Below, in pieces: positions 1-4,597 of a stretch of DNA of 5,679 nt. Made by a program: the position numbers and the translations under genes. Under the pieces are notes generated by a model that saw only the letters and a program-made list of their open reading frames with translations, was not told the origin of the DNA and did no database searches. The DNA comes from Anaerolineae bacterium (lineage in GTDB: Bacteria; Chloroflexota; Anaerolineae; Anaerolineales; Anaerolineaceae): positions 1-5,679 of the forward strand of contig JACRAG010000430.1 in assembly GCA_016213455.1 (NCBI GenBank), read 5' to 3'. Numbering within the stretch: the stretch's first letter is position 1; each line of letters begins with the position of its first letter.

Positions 1-2
1 GC

Positions 3-653
3 GTGGAGTGGTTTATGCGCCACAAGAACCCGCTGATCGTGCCCTGGCTGGATAACGTGCTGCGCATGAGCCAGGGCGGCGAGCCGCCCGCCCAGGTGCG
101 CGCGGCGGAGATCGTGGTGCTCGAGTCGATGGAGGATTTGCTGGTGTATGCGCTGGACCCGGCGATTTACCAGAACCTGCCCATATCCGCCTGGGATGAC
201 TCTGAACTAACCGGCGTGGCAGACTTTTCGGGCAAACGCGTCATCGACGTGGGCGCGGGGACAGGGCGGCTGACGTTCGCCGTGGCGCACCTGGCGCGAG
301 TCGTGTACTGCGTCGAACCGGTGGAGAACCTGCGCAATTTCATCCGCATCCAGGCCCAGGCGCGCGCGTTGAACAACATCTATGCCGTGGACGGGCTGAT
401 CACGCAGCTGCCGTTTGAAGACGGCTTTGCGGATGTGGTCATGGGCGGGCATGTTTTTGGCGACCTGTTGGATGAGGAATATGCGGAGATGCGCCGGGTG
501 GCCCGGACAGGTGGGACGATCATCTTATGCCCGGGCAGCAGCGTGGGCGGCGCGGAGCACCCACACCGTTTCCTGCTGGCGCAGGGCTTTTCGTGGTCAG
601 AATTTGAAGAGCCCGGCGACGGAATGAAGCGCAAGTATTGGAGAAAGGTGTAA
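3..653 (+). CDS. class I SAM-dependent methyltransferase (possibly 5'-partial)
   Basis: This is a small methyltransferase expected to transfer a methyl group from S-adenosylmethionine; its substrate cannot be read from the sequence. In the 216-residue frame, motif I is VIDVGAGTGRLTF at residues 80-92. The acidic end of strand 2 follows (CVEP, 103-106), then the motif II/III region LPFEDGFADVVMGGHVFG (136-153), and strand 5 is GGTIILCPG (170-178). The order fits the Methyltransf_11-type Rossmann fold. The C-terminus EEPGDGMKRKYW (202-213) and the N-terminal segment with ESMEDLL look like a recognisable subfamily. The frame is open to the left edge, so the true start may lie outside the window. 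The first ATG is at 15, with GGAG at 5-8 six bases before it, which would give 212 residues. The stop is TAA. The gene converges on the YdeI-family gene. No partner reveals its target. Confidence 0.88.
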   Translation: MEWFMRHKNPLIVPWLDNVLRMSQGGEPPAQVRAAEIVVLESMEDLLVYALDPAIYQNLPISAWDDSELTGVADFSGKRVIDVGAGTGRLTFAVAHLARVVYCVEPVENLRNFIRIQAQARALNNIYAVDGLITQLPFEDGFADVVMGGHVFGDLLDEEYAEMRRVARTGGTIILCPGSSVGGAEHPHRFLLAQGFSWSEFEEPGDGMKRKYWRKV

Positions 654-700
654 GCGGGTTCTGCATCAAAGCAGAGATGCGAATCGGTGGGTGAGTGTGC

Positions 701-729
701 GTTCCGGCTGTTTTTCGGACAGCTGGAAC
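701..729. terminator. hairpin between convergent genes, possible bidirectional terminator
   Basis: The arms GTTCCGGCTG (701-710) and CAGCTGGAAC (720-729) form a 10-bp stem with one G-U pair. The 9-base loop begins with five T. It lies 47 bases after the methyltransferase stop and 9 bases past the stop of the oppositely oriented YdeI-family gene, which is where a shared terminator would sit. Neither side has a proper T-tract after the stem, so intrinsic termination would be weak. Two shorter, mutually exclusive stems lie at 660-680 (TCTGC/GCAGA and GCATC/GATGC). Confidence 0.45.
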
Positions 730-738
730 GCGCATGGT

Positions 739-1332
739 TTAAGCGGCAGGTTTCCACTGGTTGGCGCGTTGATTTTGCTGAGCCAGGCGCGCGGTCTCTC
801 CCACGCGTTTAGCGCGCGTTTCGGGGCGTTTGGCGTTGACAATCCATTCCAGGATGCCACGCCGGGTGGATTTTGGAAAAGCCTCAAAATTGGCGCGCGC
901 CGGAGGCAGCGCATCCAGCGCGGCAGCCAGGTCCGCAGGGATCTCCAGGCGTTCCACCCCATCCAGTGCGGTCCACGAACCGTCGCGTTTCGCCGCTTCG
1001 ATCTTCTCCAGCCCGGCGGGGGCGATCAGTCCGGCAGCCAGCAGGCGTTCCACGCGCTGCTTGTTGGATTTGGCCCAGTTTGAGCCGGGTTTGCGCGGGG
1101 CAAAATAGAGCATGGTGCGCAGTTCGTCCAGCTTGCCGGGTTTGCTGTCCACCCAGCCGAAGCAGAGCGCCTCTTCCACCGCGGCTTCGTAGTCCACGAA
1201 AGGCTGGTTGGCAGCCTTGCGGTAGCTGATCAACCATACGCCTTCGCTGCGGGTGTGATGTTGCTCCAACCAGGCGCGCCACTCCGCGCGGGTGAGTGGA
1301 TGGATGGCGTTGGGCGGCGGTTCTACGCTCAA
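739..1332 (-). CDS. YdeI/OmdA-family protein
   Basis: This 197-residue protein is of the YdeI/OmpD-associated type (Pfam OmdA, 'bacteriocin-protection'). Members have been linked to tolerance of cationic antimicrobial peptides in enterobacteria, but no biochemical activity is established for this branch. Family hallmarks in order are HPLTRAEWRAWLEQHH (11-26), GVWLISY (31-37), VDYEAAVEEALCFGWVDS (46-63), FAPRKPGSNWAKSN (77-90) and the C-terminal OmdA segment (about 147-193). That segment contains FPKSTRRGILEWI and KRPETRAKR. There is no signal peptide or membrane segment, so it is probably cytoplasmic. The start is TTG at 1332. It is the only usable start, because the same frame meets the stop of the preceding gene four codons earlier. 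GGAAAG lies 12 bases upstream. The nine-base gap to that stop suggests co-transcription and translational coupling with the DUF1801 gene. Confidence 0.92.
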   Translation of the reverse strand: MSVEPPPNAIHPLTRAEWRAWLEQHHTRSEGVWLISYRKAANQPFVDYEAAVEEALCFGWVDSKPGKLDELRTMLYFAPRKPGSNWAKSNKQRVERLLAAGLIAPAGLEKIEAAKRDGSWTALDGVERLEIPADLAAALDALPPARANFEAFPKSTRRGILEWIVNAKRPETRAKRVGETARLAQQNQRANQWKPAA

Positions 1333-1341
1333 GGTCGGGTT

Positions 1342-1773
1342 TCACTTTCCGGCGCTGGGCGGGTTGGTCGCGCGCATGTGCGCCACAGAACGGGCTGCCA
1401 GCTCGCGTAGCACTGACTGGTCCAAATCTGCCAGCTTGTTGACATACAGGCAGGATTTGCCGGTCTTGTGTTTGCCCAGGCGGGAAAGTAAATCCTCATA
1501 TTGGTCAAAACCGGACATGATGTACAGGGTCAAATACTGTTTGCGCGGAGAAAAGCCGATCACCATCCATTCGCCGGTGTGACCGCTGGCATACCGGTAG
1601 GCGTAGCGTCCAAAACCGACGATGTCGGCGCCCCACAACTCGGCGGGTGCGCCGGTGATCTCTTGCAGCATGGCGATCAACGCCAGGCAGTCGCTGCGGC
1701 GCTGCTCGTCGCTCAGCGTGTTGATGAATACGGTGGGGTCTGTCGGCCCCGGTCGGGTTTTGAGTTCAGCCAT
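1342..1773 (-). CDS. DUF1801 domain-containing protein
   Basis: The 143-residue product is a complete single-domain DUF1801 (YdhG-like) protein. No enzymatic function is established for the family. Characteristic stretches are SDEQRRSDCLALIAML (21-36), TGAPAELWGADIVGFGRYAYRY (40-61), EWMVIGFSPRKQYLTLYIM (68-86) and LGKHKTGKSCLYVNKLADLD (99-118). They end in VLRELAARSVAHM. There is no signal peptide or membrane helix, so it is likely cytoplasmic. The ATG at 1773 has a strong Shine-Dalgarno GGAGG seven bases upstream (complement of 1781-1785). It is the first gene of a two-gene operon with the YdeI-family gene, which starts nine bases after its TGA. DUF1801 and YdeI proteins are both small conserved proteins of uncertain role, so the pairing may be functional, but that is inference. 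A small palindrome overlaps its ribosome-binding site. Confidence 0.93.
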   Translation of the reverse strand: MAELKTRPGPTDPTVFINTLSDEQRRSDCLALIAMLQEITGAPAELWGADIVGFGRYAYRYASGHTGEWMVIGFSPRKQYLTLYIMSGFDQYEDLLSRLGKHKTGKSCLYVNKLADLDQSVLRELAARSVAHMRATNPPSAGK

Positions 1774-1782
1774 CGCACAACC

Positions 1783-1798
1783 TCCACTTTATAGTGGA
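1783..1798 (-). promoter_or_regulatory. palindrome overlapping the DUF1801 Shine-Dalgarno
   Basis: TCCACT (1783-1788) and AGTGGA (1793-1798) are perfect inverted arms around TTAT. On the minus strand the palindrome covers three bases of the GGAGG ribosome-binding site of the DUF1801 gene. It could act as a dimeric-repressor operator near the transcription start, or as an RNA hairpin that partly hides the site. A possible -10 (TATGAT, complement of 1807-1812) lies just upstream in very AT-rich DNA, but no convincing -35 is seen. Confidence 0.4.
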
Positions 1799-1907
1799 TA
1801 CAATTTATCATAAATAGAACAAAATTACAATCGTCGGAGTCTTTTTCAGCTGCCTATCGATAAAGATTATTGAGCTCCACCCCGCTCTGACCCACCCCCC
1901 AAATGAA

Positions 1908-1939
1908 TGAGCGGAGCCGATTGTTTTCGACTCCGCTCA
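1908..1939 (-). terminator. hairpin terminator after the LytTR-DUF3021 operon
   Basis: TGAGCGGAG (1908-1916) and CTCCGCTCA (1931-1939) form a perfect 9-bp GC-rich stem. After one mismatch, three further pairs (CGA/TCG) close a six-base loop. The hairpin starts 26 bases past the TAA of the DUF3021 gene, where a terminator is expected. The minus-strand sequence after it (TTCATTTGGGG) is only weakly T-rich, so efficient intrinsic termination is uncertain. Confidence 0.55.
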
Positions 1940-1965
1940 CCTGTTGATGGGGTTCTACCGTCTCT

Positions 1966-2418
1966 TTATGGGTTGCGCAGCTTGCGATTGATGTCCTGAA
2001 TTTTGCGCATCCAGGTGAAGTATTGCCCGGCCCAGATGCCGGCGTAAATGCCGACGAAGATCAGGATGTAGAGCAGGACACCCAGCGGGGTGTGCGGCAT
2101 CCAGTAGGACCAATAGGCGATCGGGAACATCACCACTGCCGAAAGGATCAGGTGCAGAACAGTGCGTTTGGTGATGCTCCAGCTTTCCACTTCCCAGATC
2201 AGCGAGCCGGCGGCAAAACCGGCGCACAACAAGCCCGACAGGAGGTACTGGAGGAGTGTGGCGTTAAGCTCACTGCCGGCTGGGTCGATCATTTCGGGGG
2301 CGACCGTGTAGAATTTACCATCGCCCATCACCAACGAGATGATCAACGAGATGGTGTAGCTCATGAATATCGCCAGCGGAAAGCCAAGCATGGCGCGTAA
2401 AAGGATTTTCTTTTTCAT
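1966..2418 (-). CDS. DUF3021 family membrane protein
   Basis: This is a 150-residue integral membrane protein of the DUF3021 family. Four hydrophobic helices are visible at about 11-30, 55-76, 84-104 and 111-133. A lysine-rich N-terminus (MKKKILLRAMLGFP) precedes them and a basic tail (MRKIQDINRKLRN) follows. Family-like stretches include ISLVMGDGKFY (27-37), LIWEVESWSITKRTVLH (73-89) and MFPIAYW (97-103). The ATG at 2418 is chosen over an in-frame ATG at 2478 because AAGGAG sits six bases before it. The longer start would also overlap the LytTR gene and add 20 hydrophilic residues foreign to the family. DUF3021 genes commonly adjoin LytTR regulator genes. By analogy with other LytTR/membrane-protein pairs (HdrM and BrsM of streptococci), it may restrain its partner regulator at the membrane; this is inference. 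The gap to the LytTR stop is only ten bases. Confidence 0.93.
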   Translation of the reverse strand: MKKKILLRAMLGFPLAIFMSYTISLIISLVMGDGKFYTVAPEMIDPAGSELNATLLQYLLSGLLCAGFAAGSLIWEVESWSITKRTVLHLILSAVVMFPIAYWSYWMPHTPLGVLLYILIFVGIYAGIWAGQYFTWMRKIQDINRKLRNP

Positions 2419-2428
2419 GGGTTTCTCC

Positions 2429-2869
2429 TTAGATTCCCAAATAGGATTTGATTTTTGCCATGTAGCGCCGGGAGACAAAGGACTTCTCTCCCGAGTGAAA
2501 ATACAGGCAGATGGTTCCGGTCAGGCTCATATCGAGCTGCCTGACCTTCTTGAAGTTCACCATCTCCGAGTTGGAGATGCGGATGAAGTAGGGCTGCGTC
2601 AGCCTTTGTTCCACCTCATACAGCCTCAGGCGCAGGGTGTATAACCCGTTCTCGGTCTGCGCGAATACTTTTTGCTGGTCGGCATAGATGCGGAGCAGCG
2701 CTTCCGGCTGCAGGAGTTCCAGGCGGTCCTCCTGGTAACCGATCAGGTGGGTTGGCTGCGCGTCCGAGAGGCGCACCACCAGGTCGTTGATTTCAGGCGT
2801 GATCTCCCGGGTGTAAATGACCAGACGGGGTTGTTCGCTTTGTTCGTCGATGATGATTTCCAGCTTCAC
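2429..2869 (-). CDS. stand-alone LytTR DNA-binding transcriptional regulator
   Basis: This 146-residue protein has a C-terminal LytTR DNA-binding domain (about 45-144) and no receiver domain, so it is not a classical two-component response regulator. The diagnostic LytTR run is FIRISNSEMVNFKKVRQLD (95-113), followed by GTICLYFHSGEKSFVSRRYMAKIK (118-141). The SRRY motif is intact. The first ~43 residues (MKLEIIIDEQ and following) are a short alpha/beta extension common in this subfamily. The GTG start at 2869 has GAAGGAG eight bases upstream. Its TAA overlaps the AAGGAG of the DUF3021 gene, so the two genes form one operon and are probably translationally coupled. The expected role is transcriptional control of its own operon and perhaps of distant genes, with activity set by the DUF3021 partner. 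Targets cannot be inferred, because no transporter or bacteriocin genes adjoin it. Confidence 0.94.
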   Translation of the reverse strand: MKLEIIIDEQSEQPRLVIYTREITPEINDLVVRLSDAQPTHLIGYQEDRLELLQPEALLRIYADQQKVFAQTENGLYTLRLRLYEVEQRLTQPYFIRISNSEMVNFKKVRQLDMSLTGTICLYFHSGEKSFVSRRYMAKIKSYLGI

Positions 2870-3173
2870 TGGTTTGTCTCCTTCGGCTGTTGTCGTGCAG
2901 GCGCCGAGTCCTTTTTCGAAATGGCTGATGAAATCACACGAGGGTGGTGGACCGCAAGCCGCCGGTCGTTTCCTGATCAGGATACCCTTATCTCAAGTCA
3001 CACCCATGATAGGATTTTTTTGGAATGTAGTCCAGCGTTTTTGGATCAGTGGTCGTTTTAAGGAGATAACTGGTCGAATGAAGTTGGCAGCCGGTCAGCG
3101 GTGAAGCGCTCCGGCCCACTGCGTGGAACAAAGGGGCGGGGGTCACGCTGCCCTTGAGTGCTGCGATGGGAGA
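2870..3173. other. intergenic region upstream of the LytTR operon
   Basis: No convincing gene is seen in this 304-base gap; the open frames crossing it are short and resemble no known protein. It holds the candidate promoter at 3006-3034 and a 12-base perfect palindrome TCCTGATCAGGA (2971-2982) in the predicted leader. An 8-base direct repeat GGTCGTTT occurs at 2964-2971 and 3051-3058, on either side of the promoter. No strong terminator is seen for the phosphotransferase gene, which ends at 3174. The weak AAGGG/CCCTT pairing at 3131-3155 is not convincing. Confidence 0.6.
3006..3034 (-). promoter_or_regulatory. candidate sigma-70 promoter for the LytTR-DUF3021 operon
   Basis: On the minus strand, TGGACT (complement of 3029-3034, 4/6 to the -35 consensus) is followed after exactly 17 bases by TATCAT (complement of 3006-3011, 5/6 to the -10 consensus). 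Transcription would start near 2998, giving a leader of about 130 bases before the GTG at 2869. The spacing and hexamers are good, but nothing beyond pattern matching supports it. Confidence 0.45.
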
Positions 3174-4172
3174 TCAGCGGTCGGGGTCGGAGCGGAGGGC
3201 GCCTTCGATCACATCGCCGGGGTTGAAAAGCTGCAAAAACTCGTCCAATGAATCTTGCAGAGTTTCGTCGCCGAAATCCTCGCGCAGGAAGACCCGCTCG
3301 CCAAAGTCGCCGATTTCCTGGACGGCCCACTCATAACGGTAATAAGCCAGCGCGGTGAGGTTGGGAGACACGCTGCCGTAACCGGAATCGATGGCGGCGC
3401 GCGCCGGCCCGTCCTCCGGGAGGAAAAAAAGGTCACGTTCGCACGGGGCAAGCAGGATGCCGTCCCAATCCACCGCGTGCAGTCCGCCGGCGGAGTCCAC
3501 CAGCAGGTTGGCGGTGTGGATATCGGCGTGACAAAGCACGAAATCCAGCGGCGTGCCCATCAACGACTGACCGAGATCGATGCAGCGGCGGGTGACCCGT
3601 TCGATGATCGCGGCGCGCTCCTGCCAGTGTTGCGCCATGGCGCGGCGAATGGGATGCTCGAAGTGCGTGCTTCGCACCAGCGCATCCAGGCGATGCACGC
3701 TTTCGCCAAAAGCCGGGATAAAGCTTTCACGGCGCAGCAGCTTTTCCAGTTCCGCCGGAGGTTGGGCGGTGTGCAGGCGGCGCAGCAGGTCGCCATAGGT
3801 GCGGTATTGCGCCGGCGAAAGCCCGGCGGCGCGCGCCGCCTGTCCGTCGATCCACGGATACAGCAGCAGGTGATGAGTCTCCGGCAGTCCATCCAGGGGG
3901 TGGGCCAGCGTGCCGTCCAGACCCGGCAGTGGCGCGACGACTTCTGGCAGTCCATGCTGGTGCAGCCAGTGCGGCAGCGCCAAACCGGCAAGATCCAGCG
4001 GCCCCGAGCGCAGTTTGAGGAAGCGCGCCCCATGGTGCGAGTCGACCCGGTACACCCAGGCGCGCGCATCGTAGCCAATGGGCAGGAAGGTGAGCTGGAC
4101 GCCAGTCAGGCCAAAACCAGCCGAGAGTCCGGCGAGGAGCGCAGCTTCGGGCAGGGCAGGCTATTCCAGCAT
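3174..4172 (-). CDS. aminoglycoside phosphotransferase (APH)-family kinase with in-frame amber at codon 4
   Basis: This is a small-molecule kinase of the APH/choline-kinase fold, resembling spectinomycin phosphotransferase-like proteins. Numbered from the ATG at 4172 (332 codons), the features are a nucleotide-loop strand TFLPIGYDARAWVYRVD (28-44), the ATP-binding lysine in FLKLRSG (51-57), and the hinge-like LLLYPWIDG (102-110). The catalytic loop is LCHADIHTANLLVD (213-226), with Asp216 and Asn223. The metal-binding VDWDG (234-238) follows, then the C-terminal ALAYYRYEW (274-282). Codon 4 is TAG (4163-4161): the frame reads M-L-E-stop, then continues PALPEAALLAGL in family style. No ATG, GTG or TTG occurs in frame between that stop and GTG 4055. 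A protein starting at 4055 would have 293 residues and lose the first nucleotide-loop strand. CTG 4154 is a conceivable rare start. The gene may be freshly inactivated, recoded, mis-sequenced, or translated from a non-standard start. No strong ribosome-binding site precedes 4172. The substrate is unknown, and resistance should not be assumed. Confidence 0.85.
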
Positions 4173-4231
4173 GTCAGGCGCGCAGCCGATCCTGCTGCGG
4201 GGTCCACGGGCGTTCATGGTTCATGGAATAA

Positions 4232-4237
4232 ATTATA
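4232..4237 (-). promoter_or_regulatory. -10 element upstream of the APH-family gene
   Basis: The minus strand carries a perfect TATAAT (complement of 4232-4237), with no good -35 at 16-18 bases. Transcription would begin near 4225, almost on an ATG at 4224, so the transcript would be nearly leaderless for that codon. That ATG opens a 16-codon frame (MNHERPWTPQQDRLRA) ending one base before the ATG at 4172. A second ATG at 4217 is in frame with the kinase but also runs into the amber codon. Confidence 0.45.
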
Positions 4238-4286
4238 GAACCGAATGCGGCACGACTGTTTGCAAAGTGGCTTGACAATCTTGGGG

Positions 4287-4318
4287 TTTGGGGTGTATGG
4301 CCGGTCATACACCCCAAA
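4287..4318 (+). terminator. perfect 13-bp stem-loop, terminator-like or operator
   Basis: TTTGGGGTGTATG (4287-4299) and CATACACCCCAAA (4306-4318) pair perfectly around a six-base loop GCCGGT. The + strand continues TATTCTTTTG, a T-rich run that resembles an intrinsic terminator reading rightward. No + strand gene lies to its left for more than 3.6 kb, so it may instead be an orphan terminator insulating the alpha-galactosidase, or an operator at the TTGACA at 4272. Confidence 0.55.
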
Positions 4319-4327
4319 TATTCTTTT

Positions 4328-4361
4328 GCCCCCTTTCTTGAGGGGGCGGCGGTGAAGCCGC
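4328..4361. repeat. GC-rich inverted repeats with alternative pairing
   Basis: GCCCCC (4328-4333) can pair with GGGGGC (4342-4347) around eight bases. The overlapping GCGGC (4346-4350) can pair with GCCGC (4357-4361) around GGTGAA. The CCCCC run can also pair with a second GGGGG at 4362-4366, enclosing the inner hairpin. The structure resembles short palindromic intergenic repeats, but a multi-copy status cannot be judged from one window. Confidence 0.5.
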
Positions 4362-4373
4362 GGGGGTGGATAA

Positions 4374-4404
4374 AGGGCTATTCAAAGACTTTGCGAATAG
4401 CCCT
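4374..4404. repeat. 10-bp perfect inverted repeat
   Basis: AGGGCTATTC (4374-4383) and GAATAGCCCT (4395-4404) pair perfectly around AAAGACTTTGC, within which AAA/TTT could pair further. Neither side has a T-tract, so a terminator role is not favoured. It is the last of the consecutive stem-loops before the candidate alpha-galactosidase promoter. Confidence 0.55.
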
Positions 4405-4424
4405 GCCGAATGCGACGGTCGGGG

Positions 4425-4452
4425 TTGGCCTGGCGGGTTGTGGTGCTACAAT
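4425..4452 (+). promoter_or_regulatory. candidate extended -10 promoter for alpha-galactosidase
   Basis: TTGGCC (4425-4430, 4/6) is followed after 16 bases by TACAAT (4447-4452, 5/6). A TG one base upstream of the -10 (TGCTACAAT) makes an extended -10. Transcription would start near 4460, leaving a leader of about 138 bases before the ATG at 4598. No clear sugar-responsive LacI-type palindrome is seen next to it. Confidence 0.42.
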
Positions 4453-4468
4453 TAACCAGGATCTATCT

Positions 4469-4555
4469 GAAAATTAATTCCCCCCACCCCTTGCGTAAGC
4501 CTCTTGTTTTTACCAATCCTACGGGAAGGGGGATGGGCAAAGTTAGTTAATTTTC
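4469..4555. repeat. imperfect 87-base inverted repeat in the alpha-galactosidase leader
   Basis: The outer arms GAAAATTAA (4469-4477) and TTAATTTTC (4547-4555) are perfect complements. Further in, the C-rich CCCCACCCCTT (4482-4492) faces AAGGGGGATGGG (4526-4537) with a bulge, and GCGTA (4493-4497) faces TACGG (4520-4524). The whole could fold as one long imperfect hairpin in the mRNA leader, or be a small mobile palindromic element. No flanking target-site duplication is obvious. Confidence 0.4.
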
Positions 4556-4597
4556 GCATAGGTTCCAAACCAAACCTGAAACAATCCTGGAGGACAC

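Larger units (their letters stand above)
4173..4597. other. hairpin-rich divergent intergenic region between the APH-family gene and alpha-galactosidase
   Basis: No protein gene of ordinary size is visible here. The left end holds the minus-strand TATAAT for the kinase. The middle (4287-4404) carries three or four successive inverted repeats. The right end holds an extended -10 promoter candidate and an 87-base imperfect inverted repeat in the presumed alpha-galactosidase leader. A perfect TTGACA at 4272-4277 (+) has only a poor -10 (TATGGC, 18 bases on) lying inside the first hairpin, which could make that hairpin an operator. Confidence 0.6.

Noticed and set aside
2419..2478. Longer start (ATG 2478) for the DUF3021 protein
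   Set aside because: It would overlap the LytTR gene and add 20 non-family residues, whereas ATG 2418 has AAGGAG at ideal spacing and the usual MKKK start.
2870..3173. Possible small genes in the gap upstream of the LytTR operon
   Set aside because: The frames crossing the gap mostly extend into flanking genes on the wrong strand, have no ribosome-binding site and resemble no known protein.
3255..4238. Open frame of 327 codons on the + strand opposite the phosphotransferase gene
   Set aside because: The minus strand encodes intact kinase motifs across the whole stretch. The + frame gives an Arg/Gln-rich protein without family features.
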